A DNA stretch of 64,000 bases from Brucella pseudintermedia (GTDB taxonomy: Bacteria; Pseudomonadota; Alphaproteobacteria; Rhizobiales; Rhizobiaceae): NCBI RefSeq assembly GCF_008932435.1, contig NZ_WBWE01000008.1, positions 124,001 to 188,000 of the forward strand, in the 5' to 3' direction. The position numbers and the translations under genes were made by a program. The notes under the pieces were generated by a model that was not told the origin of the DNA, searched no databases, and saw only the letters and a list, made by a program, of their open reading frames with translations. This document shows, one piece after another, positions 7,635 to 15,791 of this stretch (positions are counted from its first letter, which is position 1; the number at the start of each line of letters is the position of its first letter).

Positions 7635-7850
7635 TTAGTTCCCTTCTTCTTCCTCTTCGTCGATTGGCTTTCCCGGCAGCACATAGCTGCCCGACAGCCA
7701 GCGATTGAGGTCGATGCTTTTGCACCGCGGCGAACAGAAGGGATAGGATTCGCGCGTTGAAGGTTTTCCGCATTCCGGGCAGGGGCGCGTCGGACGCAAG
7801 GGCGTCACCCGTGCGCCTGCTGCTGCCGATATGTCCTTCTTGTCACCCAT
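7635..7850 (-). CDS. yacG: DNA gyrase inhibitor YacG (zinc-ribbon protein)
   Basis: A 71-residue protein with the YacG zinc site, CPECGKP then [16 protein letters not shown], and an acidic C-terminal tail (DEEEEE). In E. coli YacG binds GyrB and inhibits gyrase. It lies just downstream of maf in the same direction, a common arrangement in alphaproteobacteria. The upstream frame closes with a stop three codons short of the repeat region, so the ATG at 7850 is the only sensible start. Its ribosome-binding site AAGGA lies inside the short tandem repeat that fills the maf-yacG gap. Confidence 0.9.
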   Translation of the reverse strand: MGDKKDISAAAGARVTPLRPTRPCPECGKPSTRESYPFCSPRCKSIDLNRWLSGSYVLPGKPIDEEEEEGN

Positions 7851-7884
7851 GTCCTTGTCACCGTGTCCTTGTCACCCGTGTCCG
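7832..7884. repeat. Short tandem repeat across the yacG start
   Basis: Three imperfect head-to-tail copies of a 14-18 base unit (on the + strand, TGTCCTTGTCACCC and variants) at about 7832-7849, 7850-7863 and 7864-7878. They span the yacG start codon and the gap to maf. Each minus-strand unit repeats GGTGACAAGGACA and so carries an AAGGA. Confidence 0.75.
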
Positions 7885-7887
7885 TTC

Positions 7888-8514
7888 TCAGACTTTCCCG
7901 CTGCCCCAGTTGGCGTAAACCGGATAATCGACATCGTTCAGCAGGCCTACGGTTTCCTGAAGCGGCAAACCCACCACATTCGTATAGGACCCAACCAGTT
8001 TCACGACGAAGCTGCCAGCCAGTCCCTGGATAGCGTAGCCGCCCGCTTTCCCGCGCCATTCGCCCGATGAAAGATAGGCATCCATCTGCTGGCGGGAAAG
8101 GCGCTGGAAGCGAAGCCGCGTTTCAACCAGTGTGTGGCGCAGATTGCCGTTTGGCAAGACGAGGCTCACGCCGGTGAATACCTTGTGCGTGCGGCCCGAA
8201 AGCAGGCGCAGGCATTCCCGCGCTTCGTCGGCGATCTCGGCCTTGGGCAGAATGCGCCGGCCAACCGCCACAACCGTGTCGGCTGCAAGAATGAAGGCAT
8301 GTGCGAAATTCGCATCGTCCTTCAACAATTCCTGTGCCTTGCGCGCCTTTTCCCGCGACAGACGTCGCGCCAGCGAGCGCGGGTGTTCCGCGCGCTGCGG
8401 CGTCTCATCTATATCGGCCGGATAAATATGATCCGGTTCGATGCCTGCCTGCCCCAGAAGCTCGATCCTGCGTGGAGAACCGGAGGCAAGAACCAGCTTG
8501 TGTTGCGCGCTCAT
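7888..8514 (-). CDS. Maf-like nucleotide pyrophosphatase
   Basis: A 208-residue Maf/HAM1-fold protein. The N-terminal [14 protein letters not shown] loop, the [10 protein letters not shown] motif with the catalytic Asp, and the [10 protein letters not shown] segment are diagnostic. Maf proteins hydrolyse non-canonical or modified nucleoside triphosphates (such as m5UTP, dTTP, UTP or 7-methyl-GTP) and are linked to cell-division control. Order infA-maf-yacG on the minus strand suggests a small operon, with gaps of 28 and 37 bases. Exact nucleotide preference cannot be read here. Confidence 0.9.
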   Translation of the reverse strand: MSAQHKLVLASGSPRRIELLGQAGIEPDHIYPADIDETPQRAEHPRSLARRLSREKARKAQELLKDDANFAHAFILAADTVVAVGRRILPKAEIADEARECLRLLSGRTHKVFTGVSLVLPNGNLRHTLVETRLRFQRLSRQQMDAYLSSGEWRGKAGGYAIQGLAGSFVVKLVGSYTNVVGLPLQETVGLLNDVDYPVYANWGSGKV

Positions 8515-8542
8515 CGAATAGACATGTCCCGGAACGGATTGC

Positions 8543-8761
8543 TTACTTGAAGCGGTAGGTGATGCGGCCCTTGGTCAGGTCGTAAGGGGTCATTTCAACC
8601 AGCACCTTGTCACCGGCCAGAACGCGAATGCGATTCTTGCGCATACGGCCAGCCGTATGGGCGATGATTTCATGTTCGTTCTCGAGCTTTACGCGGAACA
8701 TAGCATTGGGCAGCAGTTCCGTAACAACACCCGGAAATTCTAGGACTTCTTCTTTCGCCAT
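8543..8761 (-). CDS. infA: Translation initiation factor IF-1
   Basis: A 72-residue S1/OB-fold protein, the standard IF-1 length. It begins [20 protein letters not shown], carries [17 protein letters not shown], and ends [13 protein letters not shown]. It binds the ribosomal A site during initiation. It is essential and head of the infA-maf-yacG group. Confidence 0.97.
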   Translation of the reverse strand: MAKEEVLEFPGVVTELLPNAMFRVKLENEHEIIAHTAGRMRKNRIRVLAGDKVLVEMTPYDLTKGRITYRFK

Positions 8762-8875
8762 GCGATACCTGTTTCTTTCTTCGGTAAAATGCCGCTCTCG
8801 AGCGGTCTTTCGGTCTGAATTTGCGCGGAACCTATATGATTAGGCGGCATTTGTGAACAACGGAATTCGGCGAAC

Positions 8876-9361
8876 TTATTGCTCGCCAAAACGCAGCATG
8901 ATCTGGCGCTTCAGGCGGTCGCGCACATCGCGATAGGCCGCCATGATCTGGCTTCTGCTGCCGGTTACCAATGTCGGGTCCGGCGTCGGCCAATATTCCA
9001 CGTCAACCGAGAAGCCGCGCATGCGTTCCAGAACGGTATGGTGGGCAAGGGGCGTCAGCGTTACGATCAGGTCGAAATAGCCATCCGCGAGTTCCTCGAG
9101 GCCACGTGGCTGCCGGTTGTCGAGCGAGAGACCCTCTTCCTGAAGCACGGCATCGACAAACGGATCGCGCTCGCCCCGCTTCACGCCTGCGGACGCCACA
9201 TAAATATTGGGTGGCAAGGCCTTTCTTGCAAGCAATTCCGCAATCGGCGAGCGGATTGCATTCTTGCCGCAGACGAAAAGCAGCGACGTGGGCAGGCGTC
9301 GTTTATGATCTTCCCTGTCTGTTTCGCTAAGCGTTACGGGAGGTACATCGGTGACGATCAT
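8876..9361 (-). CDS. Low-molecular-weight protein-tyrosine-phosphatase-like protein
   Basis: A 161-residue protein with the N-terminal phosphatase loop LLFVCGKNAIRSPIAELL (C-x5-R-S), the ASAG segment, and a C-terminal WPTPDPT holding the acid Asp. This is the arsenate reductase/LMW-PTP fold. Compared with classical VCxGNxCRS loops the second Cys is replaced (NAIRS), so thioredoxin-coupled arsenate reduction is less likely than phosphatase activity. It follows the UPF0262 gene by 6 bases, in a tight hisD-UPF0262-phosphatase unit found widely in Rhizobiales. Target unknown. Confidence 0.82.
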   Translation of the reverse strand: MIVTDVPPVTLSETDREDHKRRLPTSLLFVCGKNAIRSPIAELLARKALPPNIYVASAGVKRGERDPFVDAVLQEEGLSLDNRQPRGLEELADGYFDLIVTLTPLAHHTVLERMRGFSVDVEYWPTPDPTLVTGSRSQIMAAYRDVRDRLKRQIMLRFGEQ

Positions 9362-9367
9362 CGATGA

Positions 9368-9850
9368 TCAGCCCCTCCAGTGCAAAACGCAGACAAGGGT
9401 GAAAAGCCGTCGGGCCGTGTTGAAATCAACCTCGATCTTGCCCTTTAGCCGCGCTTGCAGCGTTTGCGATCCCTCATTGTGCAGGCCGCGCCGCCCCATG
9501 TCGATTGCCTCGATCTTGCTTGGCGTGGCCGAGCGGATCGCCTGATAATAGCTTTCGCAAATCATGAAATAATCGCGCACCACGCGGCGCAGCGGCGTGA
9601 GCGAGAGAATATGGGTCGCGACATCCTCGCCGGTTTCCCGTGCGATGGCGAAAATCAGCCGTGATTCCATCAGCGAAAGTTTCAGGCGATAAGGCCCGCC
9701 CGTATCGTCTCCGATCGGGTGGAAGGAGTTTTCCTCGATGAGGTCAAAAATGGCGACCGCGCGTTCATGCTCGACGTCAGGCGTCGAACGCCCGATGGAT
9801 TCATCGAGCTCGACGTCAATAAGGCGCGCATTTGGAACACCGGCGGTCAT
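9368..9850 (-). CDS. UPF0262 family protein
   Basis: A 160-residue protein of the alphaproteobacterial UPF0262 family ([51 protein letters not shown]). Function is not established. It sits 6 bases after hisD and 6 bases before the tyrosine phosphatase gene, so the three are almost certainly one transcript. It has no signal peptide or membrane segment. Confidence 0.88.
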   Translation of the reverse strand: MTAGVPNARLIDVELDESIGRSTPDVEHERAVAIFDLIEENSFHPIGDDTGGPYRLKLSLMESRLIFAIARETGEDVATHILSLTPLRRVVRDYFMICESYYQAIRSATPSKIEAIDMGRRGLHNEGSQTLQARLKGKIEVDFNTARRLFTLVCVLHWRG

Positions 9851-9856
9851 GTCACC

Positions 9857-11149
9857 TCATAGGTTCAGCCGGATGGCGACGGACTGCGCATGGGCATCAA
9901 GGCCTTCGGCGCGCGCAATTTCGATTGCCGCAGGCCCAAGCACGCGCAGCTGATCGGGGCCGAGTTTGAGAAGCGATGTGCGCTTCATGTAGTCGAGAAC
10001 GGACAGGCCCGAAGAAAAACGCGCCGAACGTGCCGTCGGCAGAACGTGGTTGCAGCCGCCGACATAATCGCCGATCACTTCCGGCGTATAGCCGCCGATG
10101 AAGATCGATCCGGCATTGCGGATTTTTGGCAGCAAGGCTTCCGGGTCGGCTGTCGCGATTTCCAGATGCTCGGCTGCAATGCGATTGGCAAGCGGAATGG
10201 CTGCCTCGAAATCCTCGAACAGGATGACAGCGCCGAAATCGCGCCAGCTTGCGGCGGCGGTTTCTGCGCGCGGCAGGTTGCGGAGCTGGCGTTCGACGGC
10301 CTCCTCCACCGCTATCGCCAGCGCTTCGTCATTGGTCATGAGGATCGACTGCGCGGCGGTATCGTGCTCCGCCTGGGCGAGCAGGTCAGCGGCGATCCAG
10401 TCTGGATTGTTGTCCTTGTCGGCAATGACCAGAACCTCGGACGGGCCTGCGATCATGTCGATGCCGACCGTGCCGAAGACGATGCGCTTGGCGGCGGCAA
10501 CATAGGCATTGCCGGGGCCGACGATCTTGGCGACGGGCTTGATCGTTTCGGTGCCATAGGCAAGGGCAGCGACAGCCTGCGCCCCGCCGACACGATAGAT
10601 CTCGGAAACGCCAGCCAGACGTGCTGCCACCAGAACCAGCGGGTTGAGAATGCCATCGGGGGCGGGAACCACCATGACGATGCGCTCCACGCCCGCCACC
10701 TTGGCGGGAACGGCGTTCATCAGCACGGAACTTGGATAGCTCGCCGTGCCGCCCGGAACATAAAGCCCAACGGCCTCGATAGCCGTCCAGCGCGAGCCGA
10801 GCTCGACGCCCAGCGCATCGGTATAACGGTCATCTTTCGGCAATTGCCGCGCATGGTGCTTTTCGATGCGCTCATGCGCAAGTTTCAGCGCCTCGATTGT
10901 GGAGGCAGGCGCGGTCTCGAAAGCTGCATCTATTTCGGCTTCGGTGACAGCAATGCCGGTTTTTTCAAGATCGATCCGGTCGAAGCGGCGGGAATAATCA
11001 ATGAGGGCGCTGTCGCCTTCGCGGCGCACGCGGTCGACAATTTCCCGCGCCGCCCGATCAACATCTTCGGAGGCTTCGCGCTTGCCTGCCAGAAATGTCG
11101 CGAAATTGTTCTCGAAATCGGGATCGGTTTGTCTGAGCGTCTTGACCAC
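9857..11149 (-). CDS. hisD: Histidinol dehydrogenase
   Basis: A 430-residue enzyme of normal length catalysing the last two steps of histidine biosynthesis, L-histidinol to L-histidine, with NAD+ and Zn2+. The signature IDMIAGPSEVLVIAD with LLAQAEHD is intact (residues about 230-265), as are GLYVPGG near the N-terminus and GGCNHVLPT near the C-terminus. It heads the hisD-UPF0262-phosphatase unit; no other his genes are in the window. Confidence 0.97.
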   Translation of the reverse strand: MVKTLRQTDPDFENNFATFLAGKREASEDVDRAAREIVDRVRREGDSALIDYSRRFDRIDLEKTGIAVTEAEIDAAFETAPASTIEALKLAHERIEKHHARQLPKDDRYTDALGVELGSRWTAIEAVGLYVPGGTASYPSSVLMNAVPAKVAGVERIVMVVPAPDGILNPLVLVAARLAGVSEIYRVGGAQAVAALAYGTETIKPVAKIVGPGNAYVAAAKRIVFGTVGIDMIAGPSEVLVIADKDNNPDWIAADLLAQAEHDTAAQSILMTNDEALAIAVEEAVERQLRNLPRAETAAASWRDFGAVILFEDFEAAIPLANRIAAEHLEIATADPEALLPKIRNAGSIFIGGYTPEVIGDYVGGCNHVLPTARSARFSSGLSVLDYMKRTSLLKLGPDQLRVLGPAAIEIARAEGLDAHAQSVAIRLNL

Positions 11150-11231
11150 GCTTCTATTCCTTCAAATCTGCCAAATCTGCTTGCCGGACCTGGTGTCCGG
11201 CTGACGAATGACGGTTGTGCAGAACCTGCTC

Positions 11232-11666
11232 TCAGACGTTATGGCGGGGAAGCGATTCCGTTTCCCATGCCGCGCCAAGGTCCGTCATTTGCGCCTCAAT
11301 GCATTCCACTTCAAGACGGATAGCCGCATTTGCCGAAAAAGTCAGTTCTATTGTACCCGCGGGCGTTTCGCCGGCAGCGAACTGAACGGCCATCAGGGAA
11401 AGCACGTCTTCGGGCTTCTGGCGGTCTATCCCGGTTGCCTTGGCTGCAATGACGCGGTTGAAGTGCAAGGCGGTGCGGCGGCGCTGATATTGCGGCTTGC
11501 GCAGGAACCTCGGTTTGCTTTCTTCCCAGACGAAACGGTTTGCCGTCAGGACGAAGCGCTTTTCTTTGGCGAGATATTGAAGGTCGGATACTTTCAAAAC
11601 CGCGTCCTGAAGATGAGCCGACAGGACCTGTAAATCCTCCTCATCCAGCGCCACGAGCTTCAGCAT
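11232..11666 (-). CDS. DUF2948 family protein
   Basis: A 144-residue protein of the DUF2948 family, typical of Rhizobiales and usually next to hisD and murA as here. Landmarks are LQDAVLKVSDLQYL, FVLTANRFVWEE and LALQFAAG-like LMAVQFAAGE. Function unknown; soluble. The ATG at 11666 has GGAG at 7 bases, whereas the ATG at 11672 is only one base from it, so 11666 is chosen. Confidence 0.82.
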   Translation of the reverse strand: MLKLVALDEEDLQVLSAHLQDAVLKVSDLQYLAKEKRFVLTANRFVWEESKPRFLRKPQYQRRRTALHFNRVIAAKATGIDRQKPEDVLSLMAVQFAAGETPAGTIELTFSANAAIRLEVECIEAQMTDLGAAWETESLPRHNV

Positions 11667-11802
11667 ATCCATACTCCAACACCACTTTCCCGTTATCGGT
11701 TATAATAACTGTTCCCGGCAGCAGGGAAATCAACCATCTGTCTGCCACAGGTCCTGCACCCACCCGGTCGATTATCAACTTGGCACGCCGAAACAAAAAA
11801 AT

Positions 11803-11825
11803 CGACAGGCTTTTCAAGCCTGTCG
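11803..11825 (-). terminator. Second murA-side terminator
   Basis: Perfect CGACAGGCTT/AAGCCTGTCG hairpin with a 3-base loop, followed on the minus strand by a T-rich tract (complement of 11793-11802). It is the downstream member of a tandem pair after murA. Confidence 0.8.
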
Positions 11826-11852
11826 CTGTTCCGATAACGCCAGCCAGAAAAA

Positions 11853-11880
11853 AGCCGGAGCAACGAATGTCGCTCCGGCT
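11853..11880 (-). terminator. murA terminator
   Basis: Perfect 9-bp stem AGCCGGAGC/GCTCCGGCT with a 10-base loop, followed on the minus strand by TTTTT. It begins 7 bases after the murA stop. Confidence 0.85.
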
Positions 11881-11887
11881 GCTCACA

Positions 11888-13180
11888 TCAACCGCTGATG
11901 CGTTCGACCGACGCGCCGCAGCGCGACAGCTTTTCTTCCAGTCGCTCGAAGCCGCGATCCAGATGATAGACGCGATTGACCATGGTTTCGCCCTCGGCGG
12001 CGAGGCCCGCGATCACCAGAGAAACCGATGCGCGCAGATCCGTCGCCATCACCTGCGCACCCTTCAGGCGCTCCACGCCTTCGACGGTTGCCGTCTGCCC
12101 GGACAGGGAGATTTTTGCGCCGAGACGCGCCAGCTCCTGCACGTGCATGAAGCGATTTTCAAAAATCGTTTCCGTGATGCGCGACGTTCCCTTCGCCTTG
12201 GTCATCAGGCCCATGAACTGCGCCTGCAAATCGGTCGGGAAGCCGGGGAAGGGGTCGGTGGTGACATCGACCGGCTGGATGCCGTGGCCGTTGCGCACCA
12301 CGCGCAGGCCGCTATTGGTCTCGGTGATCTCGGCACCCGCCTGACGCAGCGTGTCCAGCGCCGACGACAGCAGGCTTTCCTGCGCGCCTTCCAGAAGCAC
12401 GTCGCCGCCCGTCATGGCGACTGCCATTGCATAGGTGCCGGTTTCGATACGGTCGGGAATGACGCGAACGCGTGCGCCCGAAAGGCTGGTCACGCCTTCC
12501 ACATGGATGGTGCTGGTGCCCGCGCCGCTGATCTTTGCGCCCATCGCATTGAGGCAGTCGGCAAGATTGACGACTTCCGGCTCGCGGGCCGCATTTTCGA
12601 TGATGGTCTCACCCTTGGCGAGAGCCGCAGCCATCAGCATGACATGGGTTGCGCCGACGGAGACTTTCGGAAAGCGGTAGCGTGCGCCGACAAGGCCGCC
12701 CTTCGGCGCGCGCGCCTTGGCGTAGCCGTTTTCAATGTCGATTTCCGCGCCCAGCGCCTGGAGCGATTCCAGCAGCAAATCCACGGGGCGGGTGCCGATG
12801 GCGCAGCCGCCCGGCAGCGACACGGTTGCCTCGCCGGTGCGCGCCAGAAGCGGGCCGATGACCCAGAAGCTCGCCCGCATTTTCGACACCAGTTCATAAG
12901 GCGCGGTCGTGTCGACGATGTTGCGGGCGGTGAAGTGGATGGTGCGCGAATAGGCGCCGTTCTGGTGCTCGCGGCGTCCGTTCACCGAATAGTCGACACC
13001 GTGATTGCTGAGGATGCGGATCAACTGCTCGACGTCGGCCAGATGCGGCACATTCTCAAGCGTCAGCGTATCGTCGGTCAGAAGCGAGGCGATCATCAAG
13101 GGGAGAGCGGCATTTTTTGCGCCGGAGATCGGAATGATGCCGTTGAGCTTGTTGCCACCGACGATTTTGATGCGATCCAT
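11888..13180 (-). CDS. murA: UDP-N-acetylglucosamine 1-carboxyvinyltransferase (MurA)
   Basis: A 430-residue EPSP-synthase-fold enzyme for the first committed step of peptidoglycan synthesis: enolpyruvyl transfer from PEP to UDP-GlcNAc. The substrate-loop lysine and SGAKNAALP are at the N-terminus, the catalytic Cys (fosfomycin target) is present in [13 protein letters not shown], and the C-terminal DLRA(S) motif is present. Two terminators follow, isolating it from DUF2948. Confidence 0.97.
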   Translation of the reverse strand: MDRIKIVGGNKLNGIIPISGAKNAALPLMIASLLTDDTLTLENVPHLADVEQLIRILSNHGVDYSVNGRREHQNGAYSRTIHFTARNIVDTTAPYELVSKMRASFWVIGPLLARTGEATVSLPGGCAIGTRPVDLLLESLQALGAEIDIENGYAKARAPKGGLVGARYRFPKVSVGATHVMLMAAALAKGETIIENAAREPEVVNLADCLNAMGAKISGAGTSTIHVEGVTSLSGARVRVIPDRIETGTYAMAVAMTGGDVLLEGAQESLLSSALDTLRQAGAEITETNSGLRVVRNGHGIQPVDVTTDPFPGFPTDLQAQFMGLMTKAKGTSRITETIFENRFMHVQELARLGAKISLSGQTATVEGVERLKGAQVMATDLRASVSLVIAGLAAEGETMVNRVYHLDRGFERLEEKLSRCGASVERISG

Positions 13181-13396
13181 GCTGTGTCACCTTCTGGGCC
13201 GATACCTTGCCCGATATATTTGCACCAAATCCGGCGGCCGTCGCGGCGCGGAGGCGTTGCATCATGAAATTACGAGTCTTGCGGCCAAATTACGTCGATT
13301 ACGAATCACGAGAGGACGATATAGCGGCCAGGAACAGAAATGAGCTTTTACCGCAGAGCCTCCCTATCTTCAAGGAAGGCTTTGCTGCTGTGATTC

Positions 13397-13576
13397 TCAC
13401 TCAGTATCGCCGGAGGCGGCGGTAATGCCGTCGTTTCGTTCGTCGGCTTCGCCGGCGCGCCGCGATCTCAACTGCGCTTTCCGGCGCATCAGATTCGCAC
13501 GCAGCTCCTCGGCACGGCGCTTTTTGCGCTGGTCGGACTGGATTTGTTTCTCTTTGTTGGTCGTATTTTCGCTCAT
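13397..13576 (-). CDS. Small charged hypothetical protein (59 aa)
   Basis: A 59-residue frame from ATG 13576 to TGA 13397-13399, divergent from tRNA-Thr. It is rich in Lys, Arg, Glu and Gln (MSENTTNKEKQIQSDQRKKR, then EELRANLMRRKAQLRSRR) with a polar tail. It is predicted to be one amphipathic helix or coiled coil, without membrane segment. The codon use is normal for the window and the amino-acid pattern is protein-like. I do not recognise a named family. Confidence 0.65.
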   Translation of the reverse strand: MSENTTNKEKQIQSDQRKKRRAEELRANLMRRKAQLRSRRAGEADERNDGITAASGDTE

Positions 13577-13723
13577 GACGGTCTTCTACTACGTGAAAAA
13601 GGGCCGGAAAAGCGGCTTTCAGATGCGTGTCCTGCAGATTTCCACATTATGTGAAAAGAAATGCAATTGCTTGCTTGCGATTTGCGTAATGATGTGGCAG
13701 AAGTCCGCCGCACTCAAGAGATT

Positions 13724-13798
<75 letters not shown>

Positions 13799-13973
13799 TT
13801 ATTCCCCGGACATTCAAGGCAAATTTGGTTCCACCCTGTCGAGGGATGAAGAACAGATGCGCACCGGCTTACACGGGTGCGGCACAAATCTGGCACTGCC
13901 TTTTCTTATCCCGTTCTGAAATGCCGGTTTGCTCCAGCCTGTCGATCAAATCGAAGGGGATCGATACGGGCTC

Positions 13974-14099
13974 TTACGTCCCGCCTTCCTTGTTTTTCTT
14001 CTTCTTGCCCTCGTCATAATGAAACTTGATGGCGAAGAACATGGCCACGCCCAACACGATAACCTTGAAGGCCATCAAGCCTATAGGAATCCATTCCAT
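13974..14099 (-). CDS. Possible small single-pass membrane protein (41 aa)
   Basis: A 41-codon frame: MEWIPIGLMAFKVIVLGVAM, continuing through a hydrophobic helix (about residues 7-24) into a charged Lys-rich tail. The membrane helix followed by positive residues is the common pattern of real small membrane proteins. After its TAA the same frame stays open for another 34 codons, ending at 13869, with protein-like content (QCQICAAPV). The rest of the 600-base gap 13799-14395 holds no other gene that I can support. Confidence 0.5.
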   Translation of the reverse strand: MEWIPIGLMAFKVIVLGVAMFFAIKFHYDEGKKKKNKEGGT

Positions 14100-14395
14100 T
14101 TAATCGCATTCCCGCGCTGCTATTTCCCGTGAATGGCACTAGCACAGTGTGGCTCAATGAACAGATCATATTTGGTTGATCCGGGTGAAACCGTCCATTT
14201 GCTCAGTTGGACGAGCATCCGGCTGTCACGCGGCTTTTCTTTCGCAGCCGGTCTTTTCGATGTATACTGGTTGCCTGATTGTCAGGGCTTCACGCGGATT
14301 ATCCGCTGATCATGTGAAAGCCCGAAATTGGGTGCAGGCCATGTCCTGACCGCCGCCCTTGCCGTCAGGACTGCCCAACCCGCAGGAGGAGCGTC

Positions 14396-15205
14396 ATGGC
14401 ACAGTTTCATGTTATTGCAGGTCGAGACCAGTCAGACTTTTACCCGGACGTCAAACGCATCCAGATGGCGGATGTATTCGATGCCCTGCGTATGGGATTC
14501 GACGACTTCTGGGCGAAGCCGTCGCATTACGTTTTTCTTTGTCTCATATATCCGCTGGCGGGGTTGTTCATCACCTATTGGAGCACGAACGCAAATGCGC
14601 TGCCGCTTCTGTTTCCGCTGATGTCCGGCTTCGCCTTGATCGGGCCGGTTGCGGCCTTGCCGCTTTATGAAATGAGCAGGCGCCGCGAGGAAAAACTGGA
14701 TGCGAGCTGGAGGCGGGCTTTCGATGTCAGCCATTCCCCGGCATTGCCGTCTATTGTGGCCGTCGGTTCCTTCCTTTTCGCAATATTCATTGCGTGGCTG
14801 TTGGTCGCCCAAAATCTCTATGTTCACTATTTCGGCCCCATGCCGCCCGAAAGCTTCTCGGTGCTGATGAACCAGGTATTGTCAACGGAAGAGGGACGCA
14901 GTCTGATTTTCGCTGGCTGCGGCATCGGCTTGCTTTTTGCAATCGCTGTCCTGTGCCTGACGATCGTCACCTTCCCGATGCTGCTTGATCAGGATTGCGG
15001 TGCGGCGGCGGCCATCGCGACATCGTTGCGCGTGGTCTGGCGCAACCCGGCGGAGTCGCTGCTTTGGGCGGCAATTGTAACCGTCATGCTGGTCGTGGGC
15101 TTTGCCACCATGTTTGCCGGACTGGCGGTGGTGCTGCCCATCCTTGGACATGCAACATGGCATCTTTATCGAAAGACGGTCGCATATGCGAGGCTAACGC
15201 TTTGA
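14396..15205 (+). CDS. DUF2189 family integral membrane protein
   Basis: A 269-residue inner-membrane protein with about six hydrophobic segments (residues about 47-65, 75-90, 120-142, 175-200, 225-255). The DALRMGFDDFWAKPSHYVFL N-terminal part and FALIGPVAALPLYEMSRRRE are typical of DUF2189, sometimes annotated as cytochrome-oxidase-related but without haem ligands. An AGGAGG ribosome-binding site is 6 bases upstream. Function unknown. It overlaps the end of a small convergent gene by 12 bases. Confidence 0.82.
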   Translation: MAQFHVIAGRDQSDFYPDVKRIQMADVFDALRMGFDDFWAKPSHYVFLCLIYPLAGLFITYWSTNANALPLLFPLMSGFALIGPVAALPLYEMSRRREEKLDASWRRAFDVSHSPALPSIVAVGSFLFAIFIAWLLVAQNLYVHYFGPMPPESFSVLMNQVLSTEEGRSLIFAGCGIGLLFAIAVLCLTIVTFPMLLDQDCGAAAAIATSLRVVWRNPAESLLWAAIVTVMLVVGFATMFAGLAVVLPILGHATWHLYRKTVAYARLTL

Positions 15206-15406
15206 GCGCCGCTTCCGTTTGGCTGGTTTGAAAAAGTTTCCCGGAACGAACCGACGTTTGCGTGATTTTCTGATCTCGGACGGCGCATGACAATGGCGCG
15301 GCCGGCCATGGCATCCCTGCCTGTTGACTGCTCCGGGGGTTGCTTCAGCCGTTCTGGTCGCTAGCGTTCCTAAAAGTCCGATGAATAAAGCACGTCTTGA
15401 AATCAT
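15194..15406 (-). CDS. Small exported basic protein (70 aa), hypothetical
   Basis: From ATG 15406, with GGGGAG 9 bases upstream, comes a signal-peptide-like start (MISRRALFIGLLGTLATRTA, with a probable cut after AEA), then VNRQGCHGRPRHCHA and a strongly basic tail. The Cys/His pattern recalls YHYH or excalibur-like periplasmic fragments, but this is only resemblance. Its 3' end overlaps the convergent DUF2189 gene by 12 bases. The 150 bases to tRNA-Arg hold nothing else. Confidence 0.5.
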   Translation of the reverse strand: MISRRALFIGLLGTLATRTAEATPGAVNRQGCHGRPRHCHAPSEIRKSRKRRFVPGNFFKPAKRKRRSKR

Positions 15407-15556
15407 ATTGTTCTCCCCAACCCACATTCATAACTATGAGGAAAATACGACACTATGTCGAGTCGGGAAGGGGCACGTTGCCAGAGTAACAATGGAAGGG
15501 GGCAAACTTCCTTGTCGGAAATAGCCAAATAATTCAAATACTTATGGAGAAAAGAA

Positions 15557-15633
15557 TGGCGCACCCGAAAGGATTCGAACCTCTGACCCCCAGATTCGTA
15601 GTCTGGTGCTCTATCCAGCTGAGCTACGGGTGC
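15557..15633 (-). tRNA. tRNA-Arg (ACG)
   Basis: A 77-base cloverleaf on the minus strand with encoded CCA. The acceptor stem is GCACCCG/CGGGTGC, the D arm AGCTCAGCTGGATAGAGC, the anticodon loop CTACGAA (anticodon ACG, read as ICG after deamination), and the T arm AGGTTCGAATCCT. Confidence 0.96.
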
Positions 15634-15791
15634 TTGCCTTGGTGCCGCTCGCTGCGGCGATGGGCGGTTGATAATCGGACAAATCGCTAAATGCAAGCGT
15701 CTTCTTAGAAAAAAATGTGGTTCTGTGAAGATTTCTTGTCAGGCCTTGCATTTCCGGGCTTTTCGGCCAGAGCCGGCACCACGGCGGGCGT

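Noticed and set aside
11641-11886. 81-codon minus-strand frame between murA and DUF2948
   Set aside because: It runs straight through both terminator hairpins and overlaps the start of the DUF2948 gene in another frame; its sequence matches no family.
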